Position numbers and translations under genes: made by a program. From the NCBI RefSeq assembly GCF_000621165.1, contig NZ_KK211219.1, positions 170,634 to 234,633 on the forward strand: a stretch of 64,000 nt of DNA. Direction: 5' to 3'. The notes below the pieces were generated by a model. That model searched no databases. It was not told the DNA's origin and saw only the letters and a list, made by a program, of their open reading frames with translations. Source of the DNA: Enterovibrio calviensis DSM 14347. Lineage in GTDB: Bacteria; Pseudomonadota; Gammaproteobacteria; Enterobacterales; Vibrionaceae. This document shows positions 36,978 through 48,187 of the stretch, one piece after another (position 1 is the stretch's first letter; each line of letters opens with the position of its first letter).

Positions 36978-38195
36978 ATGACAGCCGGACATAAAGTAGA
37001 ACGTAAACTGTTCGATGAAGTAATGGTGCCATGTTATGCACCCATGACAATGATCCCTGATAGAGGCCAAGGTTCTCGTATCTGGGATCAAGACGATCGT
37101 GAGTATATTGATTTTGCCGGCGGGATAGCCGTGAGCTGCTTGGGTCATTGTCACCCTGTGATGGTGAATGCCCTGAAAGAACAAGCAGAAAAGTTGTGGC
37201 ATCTGAGTAATGTGATGACCAACGCTCCCGCTTTGCGTTTGGCGAAAAAGCTAACGGAAGTGAGCTTTGCGGAACGCGTCTTTTTTGCTAACTCAGGGGC
37301 AGAAGCCAATGAAGCTGCACTGAAGTTGGCACGTCGCTGGGCCGTTGATGTTCATGGTCCAGAGAAGAGTGAAATCATCTCCTTCGCGCAAGGTTTCCAC
37401 GGTCGTACTTTCTTCACTGTGACAGTAGGTGGACAAGCGGCTTACTCCGATGGCTTTGGCCCGAAACCGGGGGATGTTACCCACCTTCCTTACAATGACC
37501 TCGACGCACTTGCCGCGGCGATGTCAGACAAAACCTGCGCCATCATGATGGAGCCGCTTCAAGGTGAAGGCGGCATTGTGTCGGCGGACGCAGCATTTTT
37601 ACAAGGTGTGCGAGAGCTGTGTGATAAGCACAACGCCCTGTTGATTTTCGATGAAGTCCAAACTGGTAACGGTCGTACGGGTACATTCTATGCGTACGAG
37701 CCAACAGGCGTGGTTCCAGACATTTTGAGCACAGCGAAATCGCTCGGCGGCGGCTTCCCAATCGGTGCCATGCTAACGACAGAAGCGTTGGCGGCACACA
37801 TGAAAGTGGGCACACATGGTTCTACTTATGGTGGTAATCCATTGGCATGTGCTGTGGCTGAAGCCGTGGTGGAAGAAGTGAGCAAGCCTGAGGTTCTTGC
37901 GGGCGTTCAAGCGCGTGAAACGTGGTTCCGTGAAGGATTAGAAGCGCTCAATGCGAAATACAATATGTTTAGCGAAATTCGAGGCAAAGGGCTTTTGATT
38001 GGCGCTGCATTGAATGAAACATGGCAAGGTCGCGCACGTGACGTTTTGCTGGCAGCTGGCGATGAAGGGCTACTGCTGCTGGTGGCAGGAACCAACGTGG
38101 TGCGTATGACGCCATCACTGGTTATCACCAAAGAAGAGTTCGATGAAGGTATGGCGCGCTTGGATCGTGCGCTGGCGAAACTGGCGGCGGCATAA
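36978..38195 (+). CDS. astC: Acetylornithine/succinylornithine aminotransferase
   Basis: The 405-residue class III PLP aminotransferase has the PLP lysine at Lys254 (STAKSLGGG), the [11 protein letters not shown] motif and FDEVQTG. In vibrios one enzyme serves both arginine synthesis (ArgD) and arginine catabolism (AstC). The following astA and astD favour the catabolic name, but the arg operon in this window has no other argD. AAGGA precedes the ATG. Confidence 0.95.
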   Translation: MTAGHKVERKLFDEVMVPCYAPMTMIPDRGQGSRIWDQDDREYIDFAGGIAVSCLGHCHPVMVNALKEQAEKLWHLSNVMTNAPALRLAKKLTEVSFAERVFFANSGAEANEAALKLARRWAVDVHGPEKSEIISFAQGFHGRTFFTVTVGGQAAYSDGFGPKPGDVTHLPYNDLDALAAAMSDKTCAIMMEPLQGEGGIVSADAAFLQGVRELCDKHNALLIFDEVQTGNGRTGTFYAYEPTGVVPDILSTAKSLGGGFPIGAMLTTEALAAHMKVGTHGSTYGGNPLACAVAEAVVEEVSKPEVLAGVQARETWFREGLEALNAKYNMFSEIRGKGLLIGAALNETWQGRARDVLLAAGDEGLLLLVAGTNVVRMTPSLVITKEEFDEGMARLDRALAKLAAA

Positions 38196-38239
38196 TTGCC
38201 GCGCTGTTTTGACCACCCACTGCATCAGGAGGAAGTAAG

Positions 38240-39256
38240 ATGCTAGTAATTCGTCCCATCAGGGAATCTGATTTTGACGCGTTGATGCTTTGTGCCGAAG
38301 AGTCGGGGCATGGCTTTACGTCACTGCCGGTCAATGATGAATTGATCCAAGGCCGTATCGATCATTCGGTAGACAGTTTTTCTCGTAACGCTCAAGCACC
38401 GGGCACCGAAGGCTATTTGATGGTCGCGGAAGATACGGAAACCGGAGAAATTGCTGGGACGACAGGCATTGAAGCCGCCATCGGACTGGATAACCCTTTC
38501 TATAGCTATCACATCAGCAAAGTGGTACACCATTCGCGCCGACTCAACGTGCACAACGTGGTCGAAGTGCTGACATTCGGGAACAACTACACTGGGGCGA
38601 CGGAAATCTGCACCCTGTTTTTGCGCCCTGAATTTCGCGGCGGGCTCAATGGCAAGTTGCTGTCTAAATGCCGATTCTTGATGCTGGCGCAATTCCCTGA
38701 AAAGTTCTCGGACATCATTTTCGCTGAGATGCGCGGTGTGTCTGATGAAGAAGGGAATTCACCGTTCTGGAAATGGCTCAAAGAGCATTTTTTCTCCATT
38801 GATTTTACCCTCGCAGATTACTTAACCGGAATTGGTCAAAAAGGCTTTATCGCCGATTTGATGCCCAAGCTTCCTATCTACGTGAATTTGCTCAGCGATG
38901 AAGCGCGTGAGGTGATTGGGCAAGTGCATGAAAAAACACGCCCAGCGTTGCGTTTACTAGAAAAAGAAGGGTTTACCTGCCGTGGCTACGTCGACATTTT
39001 TGATGCCGGACCGACAGTCGAATGCTTGCTTCAAAACATTGATTCTATTCGTCGTTCGTTCACTGCAAGGGTCAAAATCGCCGAGCACAGCAGTGCGCAG
39101 GATTACCTGATTTGTAACAGCGACTTCCAAAACTTCCGTGCCACGTCAGCCAAAATTGGTGTCGACGAAGAGCGCAATGAAGCATTGATTAGCCAAGCCG
39201 TCGCCGATGCGCTCAATGTGAGCAATGGCGACGTGGTGCGACTCGTGTCTGTGTAG
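38240..39256 (+). CDS. astA: Arginine N-succinyltransferase
   Basis: The 338-residue AstA transfers succinyl from succinyl-CoA to arginine, the first step of the ammonia-producing AST pathway. The N-terminal VIRPIRESDFDAL and the LFLRPEFRGG and FAEMRG stretches are family signatures. AGGAGGAAG gives a strong RBS. It lies in the order astC-astA-astD; astB and astE are not in the window. Confidence 0.96.
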   Translation: MLVIRPIRESDFDALMLCAEESGHGFTSLPVNDELIQGRIDHSVDSFSRNAQAPGTEGYLMVAEDTETGEIAGTTGIEAAIGLDNPFYSYHISKVVHHSRRLNVHNVVEVLTFGNNYTGATEICTLFLRPEFRGGLNGKLLSKCRFLMLAQFPEKFSDIIFAEMRGVSDEEGNSPFWKWLKEHFFSIDFTLADYLTGIGQKGFIADLMPKLPIYVNLLSDEAREVIGQVHEKTRPALRLLEKEGFTCRGYVDIFDAGPTVECLLQNIDSIRRSFTARVKIAEHSSAQDYLICNSDFQNFRATSAKIGVDEERNEALISQAVADALNVSNGDVVRLVSV

Positions 39257-39262
39257 GAGTAG

Positions 39263-40723
<1,461 letters not shown>

Positions 40724-40765
40724 CGATATAAAAGTCAATTAGGATACTCAAGGTAGGAGGATGTC

Positions 40766-41560
40766 ATGGAACGCGTACGGGCTTTATTTGATGGACTTTG
40801 GAAAGACTACACTCAGCGGTTGTGCCCATCAGCGGCGAAAGTACATGCATTATTGGAAGAAGGAACCCCGCTTCTCAATGACCATATAGCGCTGCGCACG
40901 TTTGCGCTTCCTAAGGTAGGACTTGACCGACTGGCTGCGCCATTCATTGCTATCGGCTACGTTCCAAAAGGGGAATACCATTTCAAGGCCAAGAAACTGT
41001 TCGCGCGCCATTTTGAGCATCCGAACCCTGATGCCCCTAAGGTTTTTATTAGCGAACTTCTGGTCGGACAGTGCTCGTTTGAGTTGCAGCAGGCTGTGCG
41101 CGCCTTGGTTGATCAGGTAGACGATGCAGCACTTAATGACCCCGCGTTTTTGTATGGCGGACGCCTTTGGGATCTTGATACCGCAACTTATGAATTGCTG
41201 TCGGGCGAAAGCGAATACGCAGGCTGGTTGTCGGCGCATGGTTTTGGCGCGAACCACTTTACGGTGAGTGTTAACCAATTAAGCACGCTTAATGAGGTGG
41301 TTGATGTCAACCAAGTGCTGCGTCAGTCTGGCTTTGCGATTAATGAGTCGGGTGGCGAAGTCAAAGGTGACCCAGAGGTGTGCTTGGAGCAATCTGCGAC
41401 TATGGCAGATAAGGTTTCAGTGCGCTTTAGTGATGGTGAAAAAGAGGTTTCGGGCGGATTTTATGAATTTGCTAAGCGATACCCTTTGCCTGATGGTTCT
41501 TTGTATCAGGGGTTTGTTGAAGCGTCAGCGGATAAGATCTTTGAGAGTACCGATCATTAG
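40766..41560 (+). CDS. DUF1338 metalloenzyme (2-oxoadipate dioxygenase/decarboxylase family)
   Basis: The 264-residue protein belongs to the DUF1338/HglS family of Fe(II)-dependent enzymes with a vicinal-oxygen-chelate-like fold; a characterised member converts 2-oxoadipate to 2-hydroxyglutarate in lysine catabolism. Candidate metal ligands are His in NDHIALRT (about 39) and in ANHFTVSVN, plus a C-terminal Glu (GFYEFAKRYP). It is the last gene of the ast run, with a strong RBS. It may process an amino-acid-derived 2-oxo acid; the substrate is unknown. Confidence 0.85.
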   Translation: MERVRALFDGLWKDYTQRLCPSAAKVHALLEEGTPLLNDHIALRTFALPKVGLDRLAAPFIAIGYVPKGEYHFKAKKLFARHFEHPNPDAPKVFISELLVGQCSFELQQAVRALVDQVDDAALNDPAFLYGGRLWDLDTATYELLSGESEYAGWLSAHGFGANHFTVSVNQLSTLNEVVDVNQVLRQSGFAINESGGEVKGDPEVCLEQSATMADKVSVRFSDGEKEVSGGFYEFAKRYPLPDGSLYQGFVEASADKIFESTDH

Positions 41561-41659
41561 GCCTAGTTTGCTGATCGCGTAAGCAATCACGAAGTGTTTA
41601 TCACATGGCAATGATATCACTCTGTTTAAAAGAGCTCAGCGTCCAAATGAGGCTGGTGT

Positions 41660-41857
41660 CTAGCAAAGGTCGGTTGGGCTTGTTGGCCATTCTGCATGAG
41701 CGGGCGGCGTAGTACGTCGCTCATCATCGCCCAATAGACGTTGAAGATGATAGTGAGACATGCCGGTAAAGCCGGTTAGCTCTGTGCTTGCTTGTCCCCA
41801 AGGCCCAATAGCTGATGGGGTCGGGGTGCTTCCAAACGCGTGACGTTCCATGTCCAT
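41660..41857 (-). CDS. Candidate small protein downstream of crp
   Basis: This 65-residue reading frame starts MDMERHAFGS, is preceded by GGAG seven bases before the ATG, and has motifs GPWGQAS, MSHYHLQRLLGDDERRT and a Pro-rich tail. It has no signal peptide or membrane helix and no recognised family. A near-consensus CRP site lies about 100 bp upstream. The good RBS and promoter-side site support a real gene; an overlapping frame (41724-41960) has no such support. The flanking stretches 41561-41659 and 41858-41950 show nothing else. Confidence 0.5.
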   Translation of the reverse strand: MDMERHAFGSTPTPSAIGPWGQASTELTGFTGMSHYHLQRLLGDDERRTTPPAHAEWPTSPTDLC

Positions 41858-41952
41858 ATTGAGGCTCCAGTTCTGTCATGATATGCACGTTAATTCGTAC
41901 ATGTCTTGCACTGAAACTTAGCACCAAATTGGAATCTCTGTGATGAAATTCA

Positions 41953-41968
41953 TGTGACAATTATCACG
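41953..41968. promoter_or_regulatory. Near-consensus CRP site
   Basis: TGTGACAATTATCACG matches TGTGA-N6-TCACA at 9 of 10 defined positions. It lies beyond the crp terminator and upstream of the minus-strand small gene starting at 41857, so that gene is the likely target. Confidence 0.65.
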
Positions 41969-41990
41969 TGGAAACAAAAAACACGCGGAA

Positions 41991-42017
41991 ACAAAAAAGC
42001 CACCTTACGGTGGCTTT
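41991..42017 (-). terminator. Terminator of crp
   Basis: A 9-bp stem (41996-42004 with 42009-42017) and four-base loop are followed on the minus strand by TTTTTTG. Confidence 0.9.
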
Positions 42018-42036
42018 CACTTCAAAGCATAAATGC

Positions 42037-42669
42037 TTAGCGAGTGCCGTATACCACGATAGTTTTACCGTGTGCAGAAATCAGATTCTGCTCTTCAAGC
42101 ATCTTCAGAATACGACCAACGGTTTCACGTGAACAACCCACGATTTGACCGATTTCCTGACGGGTGATCTTGATTTGCATACCGTCTGGGTGAGTCATTG
42201 CATCTGGTTGTTTCGCCAAGTTCAGCAATGTTTGCGCGATACGACCTGTCACATCTAGGAATGCCAAGTCGCCAACTTTCTGGCTGGTCACTTGTAGGCG
42301 ACGAGCCATTTGAGAAGAAAGGCGCATTAGAATGTCTGGATTCACTTGAATCAGCTGACGGAACTTCTTGAAAGAGATTTCAGCGACTTCGCATGGAGAT
42401 TTAGCGCGAACCCAAGCTGTACGCTCCTGATCTTCCTCGAATAGGCCCAGTTCGCCAATGAAGTCGCCCTGGTTGAGGTAAGAAAGGATCATCTCTTTGC
42501 CTTCTTCATCCTTGATCAGTACAGCCACAGAACCTTTCACGATGTAGTACAGCGTTTCTGCTTTCTCACCAGCATGGATCAGTGTACTTTTTGAAGGGTA
42601 CTTATGAATGTGGCAGTGTGAAAGGAACCACTCTAGTGTTGGGTCTGTTTGAGGTTTTCCTGGAACCAT
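42037..42669 (-). CDS. crp: cAMP receptor protein
   Basis: The 210-residue protein is identical in length and layout to E. coli CRP. A cyclic-nucleotide fold (1-130) carries the GELGLFE phosphate-binding segment with downstream Arg, and a winged HTH has the recognition helix [10 protein letters not shown]. It is the global regulator of carbon use and, in vibrios, of competence, biofilm and quorum sensing. It diverges from yhfA. A dyad CGTGG-N6-TCACG at 42865-42880 in the shared 237-bp upstream region could be a weak autoregulatory site. Confidence 0.99.
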   Translation of the reverse strand: MVPGKPQTDPTLEWFLSHCHIHKYPSKSTLIHAGEKAETLYYIVKGSVAVLIKDEEGKEMILSYLNQGDFIGELGLFEEDQERTAWVRAKSPCEVAEISFKKFRQLIQVNPDILMRLSSQMARRLQVTSQKVGDLAFLDVTGRIAQTLLNLAKQPDAMTHPDGMQIKITRQEIGQIVGCSRETVGRILKMLEEQNLISAHGKTIVVYGTR

Positions 42670-42906
42670 AATCTCTCATTTCCTCTGCAGTTGTTGCCTG
42701 ATGAGTCTTCCTTAGCCCACCGTCCTGCGGCACAAGTCCGTCGGATAGCATAAAGTGTCAACCGTCAGGCTACAAGCTCTCTGTTTGAGTCATTGAGTTT
42801 ATCCTTTTTCCAGCACGATTTCTTGATTTTGATATGGACTTAGTGCCCTATTAAAGGCTAAAAACGTGGACAAGATCACGACACTGAAAGTAAATGGAGG
42901 AAAGAG

Positions 42907-43326
42907 ATGCGAGCAAGCGTCAAGTGGTGCGGAAATAAGACTTTTCTAGGCCAGTCAAATTCAGGCCATAGCATTGTGATGGATGGAGATGGGGGTGAAA
43001 AAGCACCAAGCCCTATGGAAATGGTGTTGATGGGCGCGGGCGGATGCAGCTCAGTTGACGTCGTCGCGGCCTTAGAATCAGCCGAACAATCCATCTTTCA
43101 TTGTGAAGTCGAGTTAACCGCAGAGCGAAGAGAGCAAGCACCACGCCTGTTTACTGGCATACACTTTCACTTTGTGGTGACAGGTACAGCACTGGAAGAA
43201 GCGTTGGTGGCAACCGCGGTGAAAGATAGCTTATTGAAATATTGCTCTGTGTGTTTGATGCTAGGCGCGGGCATGGAAATGACGCATTCGTACGAAGTGC
43301 GTGATATCCCTAGTTGCAAGGTTTGA
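42907..43326 (+). CDS. yhfA: OsmC-family protein YhfA
   Basis: The 139-residue OsmC/Ohr-fold protein has the family Cys pair: one in GCSSVDVV (near residue 40) and one in CSVCLMLGAG (near 117). Relatives are thiol peroxidases; the YhfA subgroup has no proven function. GGAGGAAAG precedes the ATG. Divergence from crp is conserved from E. coli. Confidence 0.92.
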   Translation: MRASVKWCGNKTFLGQSNSGHSIVMDGDGGEKAPSPMEMVLMGAGGCSSVDVVAALESAEQSIFHCEVELTAERREQAPRLFTGIHFHFVVTGTALEEALVATAVKDSLLKYCSVCLMLGAGMEMTHSYEVRDIPSCKV

Positions 43327-43380
43327 GTGCAGCGGAAGGCTGGTAGCGTTCGCATGCGTTTTGATTTAGCAAACGAGAAA

Positions 43381-43411
43381 ATGGAGGGCGTAGCCCTCCA
43401 TATGTATTTTT
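43381..43411 (+). terminator. Terminator of yhfA
   Basis: ATGGAGGGC / GCCCTCCAT forms a 9-bp stem with a three-base loop, followed after a few bases by TTTTTT. Confidence 0.85.
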
Positions 43412-43497
43412 TAATGTTGTTTGTGACGATGCAATAGCGAAGTCTGGGGTTGCGATATTGCCAAGACTTTCAGGCAGGCAGAGCGTTATCTTGTTAC

Positions 43498-44367
43498 CTA
43501 GCTAATCTTGCCTGTTTCAATCAATTGTTGAATAAGTGGCTGAATAATCAATTCCATCGCAAAGCTCATTTTCCCACCAGGTACCACCAAGGTATCGTGC
43601 CTCGACATGAAAGACCCTTGGATCATGGACAGCAAATAAGGGAAGTCCACTTTCTTAATACCGCGGAAGCGAATCACGACAAAGCTCTCATCGAGACTGG
43701 GTATGCCTTTGGCGTTTAGCGGGTTGGATGTGTCCACGGTAGGCACACGTTGAAAGTTAATGTGTGTTCGGCTGAACTGTGGCGTGATGTAGTTAAGATA
43801 GTCGTCCATGGAACGCACGATAGAATCCATCACAGCCTCGCGTGAATGACCACGGTCGCGAGTGTCTCGAACAAATTTCTGAATCCACTCTAGATTCACG
43901 ATAGGCACCATGCCAATCAAAAGGTCGACGTGTTTTGCAACGTTGATGTCACCATCCACAATGCCACCATGAAGTCCTTCATAGAACATCACGTCATTGT
44001 TTTCAGGTAAATCTTGCCATGCGGTGAAGGTGCCAGGCATTTGGTTATAGGGAACCGCTTCATCAAAGGTGTGCAAGTAGCGGCGAAACTGCCCTGTGCC
44101 TTGCTTACCGTATTCATTGAAAAAGGATTCAAGCCTTGGAAAGTCATTGGCCTGCGGGCCAAAGTAACTAATGTGGCGGCCTTGGTCTCTGGCTTTACGG
44201 ATCTCTACGTCCATTTCTGGACGGGTAAAACGGTGAAAACTGTCGCCTTCAACCCACGCGGCACGAATGTCCATCATGTTGAAGATCTTTCGAAATGCAT
44301 CAGATGTGGTGGTGGTTCCTGCGCCGGATGAACCGGTGACTGCAATAATAGGATGTTTTGCAGACAT
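43498..44367 (-). CDS. prkB: Phosphoribulokinase-like protein PrkB
   Basis: The 289-residue P-loop kinase of the uridine kinase/phosphoribulokinase family has GSSGAGTTTT as its Walker A; the usual Lys is replaced by Thr, as is typical of this subgroup. EGDSFHRF follows. The true substrate in non-autotrophs is unknown. The start at 44367 gives MSAKHPIIAV, matching the E. coli length, with AGGG seven bases upstream; the longer frame to 44403 lacks support. It belongs to the yheT-yheU-prkB neighbourhood. Confidence 0.93.
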   Translation of the reverse strand: MSAKHPIIAVTGSSGAGTTTTSDAFRKIFNMMDIRAAWVEGDSFHRFTRPEMDVEIRKARDQGRHISYFGPQANDFPRLESFFNEYGKQGTGQFRRYLHTFDEAVPYNQMPGTFTAWQDLPENNDVMFYEGLHGGIVDGDINVAKHVDLLIGMVPIVNLEWIQKFVRDTRDRGHSREAVMDSIVRSMDDYLNYITPQFSRTHINFQRVPTVDTSNPLNAKGIPSLDESFVVIRFRGIKKVDFPYLLSMIQGSFMSRHDTLVVPGGKMSFAMELIIQPLIQQLIETGKIS

Positions 44368-44436
44368 GACAAACCCTGTCAATTTTAAAAAGATGTCAAA
44401 CAATTAACAGGGTGTTGCGGTTGGGTCAAGTAGACG

Positions 44437-44655
44437 TTAGGCGGTGAGTGATCGCGCAGGTTTGATATCGACCGTTTCGTGTAACTCGGAGTACACCACC
44501 ATGGCTTCTTTGTTTTTGAGCAAAAGGTAGACCTGCTCTACTTTCTCTTCGAAGCTTGCCTCTTGCTCTCCGTAGTCTGTGCCTTCACGTAGCACAAAGT
44601 GTTCAACCAAATTTCGAAGCGTTTCTTCTGGGATTTCTTGCCAAGGGATGATCAT
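44437..44655 (-). CDS. yheU: YheU-family (UPF0270) protein
   Basis: The 72-residue protein has the UPF0270 pattern [21 protein letters not shown] and REGTDYG. It is soluble and of unknown function. It starts 8 bp after the DUF3187 gene and lies upstream of prkB, in the same order as E. coli except for the inserted gene. Confidence 0.93.
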   Translation of the reverse strand: MIIPWQEIPEETLRNLVEHFVLREGTDYGEQEASFEEKVEQVYLLLKNKEAMVVYSELHETVDIKPARSLTA

Positions 44656-44663
44656 CGCGATAC

Positions 44664-45671
44664 CTACAACATGAGACGGTGGCGGAAGGTGGCAGTAAAC
44701 ACGATATCGGTACTGTTATCGTGATTAAACATATTTTCTAAGGCCACCAATTCTAGCGCACTGGTATCAAAAAGGTAGCGATAACCCAGTGCAAACTCAT
44801 GAACCGGCGCATTCAATTCCCCCAAACCGTCGGTGTCGGTTTTTGCCTGAGAGAGCAGGTACTCACCAATGAATTCGTGATTTTTTCGCCATTGGTATTG
44901 ATAGCTGATGCCACCATTCATGCTTGTCGATTTTACGGGCACAAAATGTTGGGGCTTGTCGGGGCGATGCACGATGGCGAAAGAAGCGGTAACGCGATGC
45001 TTATTTCGCTGATAGCCGTAATTGATTTGCATCGATTGCTCAAAAGATGTGTTGGCAAACGTGCCATGACTTACTCGATTAAAAAACAACGTCGCTCCCA
45101 CACTGACTGCATGGTGTGCGGAACGATAGACGGTTTGCTCTCCGTAGAGATTGATTGCGCTAAGCAAAGGGTCGCCAACAAAGTATTCCTGCGGAGCAGA
45201 ATTATCATTGGGAAAGTCGATGAAAAATCGGTCTTCATCGACTTCCGTTCGCCCGTTTTGGTCAATGCCAAATATGCTGTGAAATTTCTCTGTCAGGCCG
45301 TCTAAACGATTATTAGCTGCATAGCGATATTGATACCAGACACCCACTTTGGTGGTGTCACTGGGGGCGTGCAAGAAGCCCAACATGAATTGATTGTGGT
45401 AGTAATCGAATTGGTACTCTGGCGTGTTGGCCCAAACACTGGCAATGGTGGCCGATGCGAACACGTCGGTTTCACCACTTTTCAACAGTGTCGGGTCGTG
45501 GAGGAAGGGCGTCAACCCGGTGATTTGGAGAGGCGCTTGGCTTTGCACGATAAACGGGCCAAGTCGCATCGCATGAGTTTCCGTTGTCTCTTCTTTTGAT
45601 TCGTCAGCAAACGCTGGCTGCAAAAAAAAGGGCAGCGCGAGCATTGAGTAAGCAGTGCGAGATAATGTCAT
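44664..45671 (-). CDS. DUF3187-like outer-membrane beta-barrel protein
   Basis: The 335-residue protein has a Sec signal peptide (cleavage after FADES-proximal Ala, about residue 22) and alternating aromatic/polar strands typical of a beta-barrel. The [13 protein letters not shown] segment resembles the N-terminus of DUF3187 proteins. It ends in FRHRLML; this is not the usual terminal Phe, though Phe lies seven residues back. GAGGTGG gives a strong RBS. It is inserted between yheT and yheU relative to E. coli. The ligand is unknown. Confidence 0.75.
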   Translation of the reverse strand: MTLSRTAYSMLALPFFLQPAFADESKEETTETHAMRLGPFIVQSQAPLQITGLTPFLHDPTLLKSGETDVFASATIASVWANTPEYQFDYYHNQFMLGFLHAPSDTTKVGVWYQYRYAANNRLDGLTEKFHSIFGIDQNGRTEVDEDRFFIDFPNDNSAPQEYFVGDPLLSAINLYGEQTVYRSAHHAVSVGATLFFNRVSHGTFANTSFEQSMQINYGYQRNKHRVTASFAIVHRPDKPQHFVPVKSTSMNGGISYQYQWRKNHEFIGEYLLSQAKTDTDGLGELNAPVHEFALGYRYLFDTSALELVALENMFNHDNSTDIVFTATFRHRLML

Positions 45672-45701
45672 TGTCCACCTCTCTCGCCCTGCTTGGTCGA
45701 A

Positions 45702-46685
45702 TTATTCTATGTGCAGGGCTAACCAGCGTGGCACTTCTTTCTCAAGCCAAAACTCTGGCTGTTTGAGCGTGCCTGACACAAACCCGACATGACCACCGAA
45801 CTCGGTTAAGTGATAGTCGATGTTATCCGGCAATGGTTCTGTTGGTATAACTGCCTGTGTCATAAATGGGTCATCTTTAGCATGGATCACTTTTAGCGGT
45901 GTCGCAATGTCTTGGAGCACCGACAATCCGCTACATCGCTGGTAGTAATCTTCTGCACTATCAAATGCATTGAGTGGTGCTGTCACTGTTTCATCAAATT
46001 GATACAGGGTGGAGATCTTCACTTTTTGACCCGATGTCCAGTGACCAATTTGAGGGTGACGCTGAAGCTTGTTGGTGAGTGTTCGGTTCATGGAACGCAG
46101 TAAATACGCCTGATAGACCTGTGAAAAGCCTTGTTGAATACGCGATGAGCAGGCACCTAAATCAAGCGGAGGGCTGATCACGCAACCGGCTTGTATGAGT
46201 GGGTCGTGATTAAACTCTGCAAGGTACCGAACCAACATATTTCCGCCCAACGACACCCCAGTTGCCAGTCGGGGAACATCGGGAAAGCGCTGTTGAATAT
46301 ATTCCAACACAAAACGCGCATCGCTGGTTTCCCCTGAGTGATAGCTGCGAGCTTGGCGGTTAATCAAACCGCTACAACCCCGAAAGTGCATCATCACGCC
46401 CAGCCAGCCTTTCTGTTTGAAGGCGTTAAGTAATCCGTTGGCGTAAGGGCTATAGAAACACCCAGCAAGGCCGTGGAATAACACGACGACTGGCTTTCCT
46501 TGTGCTTTCTCTGGTGGTTCAGTCCAGCAAATATCAAGGAAATCACCGTCGGGTGTATCGAGGCGTTGCCATATCGGTTCAAACACGGCTTTTCTTCTGA
46601 TGAAGCGGGGTAGCAGGGTTTGTACGTGAGGGTTGCTCCCCCATTTCATCGGTTCAAAATTCTCATTCATGGATTGCATGCTCAT
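45702..46685 (-). CDS. yheT: Alpha/beta-hydrolase YheT
   Basis: The 327-residue hydrolase of the UPF0017/ABHD1-3 family has the nucleophile elbow GVSLGGNML, HGLAG oxyanion loop, Asp in HAKDDPFM and His in FGGHVGF. Eukaryotic relatives act on lipids; the bacterial substrate is unknown. The start at 46685 overlaps the stop of the upstream MocR gene (ATGA), implying coupling; ATGs at 46679 and 46670 are alternatives, and the longer frame to 46793 would run back into the MocR gene. Confidence 0.9.
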   Translation of the reverse strand: MSMQSMNENFEPMKWGSNPHVQTLLPRFIRRKAVFEPIWQRLDTPDGDFLDICWTEPPEKAQGKPVVVLFHGLAGCFYSPYANGLLNAFKQKGWLGVMMHFRGCSGLINRQARSYHSGETSDARFVLEYIQQRFPDVPRLATGVSLGGNMLVRYLAEFNHDPLIQAGCVISPPLDLGACSSRIQQGFSQVYQAYLLRSMNRTLTNKLQRHPQIGHWTSGQKVKISTLYQFDETVTAPLNAFDSAEDYYQRCSGLSVLQDIATPLKVIHAKDDPFMTQAVIPTEPLPDNIDYHLTEFGGHVGFVSGTLKQPEFWLEKEVPRWLALHIE

Positions 46686-48064
46686 ATCGCAAATTCTGAT
46701 ATCGGCGGGTTGGCAAGCAGTTGTGCTAATTGTTGACTGCCAAATTCCAGTGCTTCTCGGGTGGGGGGCGCACTGACGGCTAACCGAACACAAGGAGGAG
46801 CAGAATAGCCCGCGGGAACAAACAGTTCAGACGATTTAATCTCCAGCCCTTGTGTCTTGCATGCCGAGAGAAATTCGCTGAGTGACCACTCGTCTGGCAA
46901 ACGCAGCCAGCCATGGAAACCGTTAGGATGAAAGCGAAGATTGGCCTCTCCAAGATGGTGTGTTAGTACTTCCCATCGTTGTTCCATTTCTTGGCGTATG
47001 GTCTGCAAAATCTGATTAGCGCCGCCGTTTTCCAGCAAGATGGCAGCCATTGCGGTGAGCAGGGGGCTAATCATCCAACTGTGGTTTTGTAGCGCATTCA
47101 CAAATTGCGGATAGTAGCGCTCTGGCAAATGCAGAAAGCCCAGTCGCAATCCGGGGGCTAATGTCTTCGCGAGGCCACCGATATATATCACGTCATCCGG
47201 CGCGAGGTTCACCATAGGTTGCGGGCGTTCAATGGGCAGGAGTCCGTTCACATCATCTTCCACAATCACCAGTTTCTGTGCTTGGCAAACCTCAATCATC
47301 GCGTGTCGGCGTGATTCGCTCATGATGGCAGACGTTGGGTTTTGCAACGTGGGCGTGAGGTAGACGAAACGAGGCTGATATTGCTGACAGGCGGCGCTCA
47401 GTGACTCTGGCAGCATGCCTTCGTCATCCATATCAACAGGCTTAACGGTGAGCTGCAATTGACGGGCAAGGCTCATTAAACCGGGGTAGGTAAATTTATC
47501 CGCCAAAATGGTATCGCCGGCACGACAGAGCGTGAGCATGCAAAGCTGCATGGCATTCTGTGCCCCTGAGCAATACAACAAGCGATTGATGTCGGTGATG
47601 ACATTGTGTTGCGCCAGCCACTGCGACAGGATTTCACGATGGCGCACAATACCGGATGGCGGCTGATACAACATCAGGTTGTTCAATTCATTGGGGTGAT
47701 CGGCGAGTTGTTGTAACGCATCGGAAAATAAATCGGCACGGTTGATTGCTGGGGGCACATTGTAGCCAAAGCTGGTGATCCCCGGGCGTTCTGGGCTGGC
47801 GAACGTCCATCGCGGTTTGTCGTTTTGACACACATAAGTGCCCGCACCGACCTTCGCTTCGACAATACCGCGTCGCTCTGCCTCAGCATAGGCACGAGTG
47901 ATGGTTCCCACCGTAACAGACAATGCATCAGCGAGCGCACGATGCGTGGGCAGCTTGCTGCCTGCGGGGAGCTCATTACTTTGTGTTTTAGTGGCAATGG
48001 CATCTGCGATTTGGCGATAAATCGGCGTGCCGTCTTTCTCTAATACAATATTCATGATTGTCAT
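46682..48064 (-). CDS. MocR-type PLP-dependent transcriptional regulator
   Basis: The 460-residue fusion has an N-terminal GntR winged helix (about 1-80; TPIYRQIADAI, LPTHRALADAL) and a fold-type I aminotransferase-like domain with PLP Lys300 (GGLAKTLAPG) and Asp270 in VEDD. Such MocR proteins sense an amino acid or vitamer through PLP and commonly control a divergent transporter. The LysE-type gene on the other strand is the natural target, with a perfect palindrome between them. No strong SD precedes the ATG; MNIVLEKD at 48055 is an alternative start. Confidence 0.92.
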   Translation of the reverse strand: MTIMNIVLEKDGTPIYRQIADAIATKTQSNELPAGSKLPTHRALADALSVTVGTITRAYAEAERRGIVEAKVGAGTYVCQNDKPRWTFASPERPGITSFGYNVPPAINRADLFSDALQQLADHPNELNNLMLYQPPSGIVRHREILSQWLAQHNVITDINRLLYCSGAQNAMQLCMLTLCRAGDTILADKFTYPGLMSLARQLQLTVKPVDMDDEGMLPESLSAACQQYQPRFVYLTPTLQNPTSAIMSESRRHAMIEVCQAQKLVIVEDDVNGLLPIERPQPMVNLAPDDVIYIGGLAKTLAPGLRLGFLHLPERYYPQFVNALQNHSWMISPLLTAMAAILLENGGANQILQTIRQEMEQRWEVLTHHLGEANLRFHPNGFHGWLRLPDEWSLSEFLSACKTQGLEIKSSELFVPAGYSAPPCVRLAVSAPPTREALEFGSQQLAQLLANPPISEFAI

Positions 48065-48152
48065 GGTGACAATAAACCTTTTGATCCGCTTTTCGATCCC
48101 TGTTAGCGTGAATTTTGAACAGTAAGTGCGGTCATTTCAACTTTTGATGTGA

Positions 48153-48168
48153 ATTGTATCGATACAAT
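48153..48168. promoter_or_regulatory. Perfect palindrome, probable MocR operator
   Basis: ATTGTATCGATACAAT is a 16-bp perfect palindrome 19 bp upstream of the transporter start and about 90 bp upstream of the mocR start. TACAAT within it could serve as a -10. Its position suggests it is the operator through which the regulator controls the exporter. Confidence 0.55.
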
Positions 48169-48187
48169 GTGAGCGGGGAGACAATTC

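Noticed and set aside
41724..41960. 78-codon minus-strand frame overlapping the small gene beyond crp
   Set aside because: No SD, it runs through the CRP-site side, and the alternative frame has a well-spaced GGAG.
42865..42880. CGTGG-N6-TCACG as a CRP autoregulatory site
   Set aside because: Only 7/10 matches and it lies within 30 bp of the yhfA start; mentioned in the crp entry but too weak to call.
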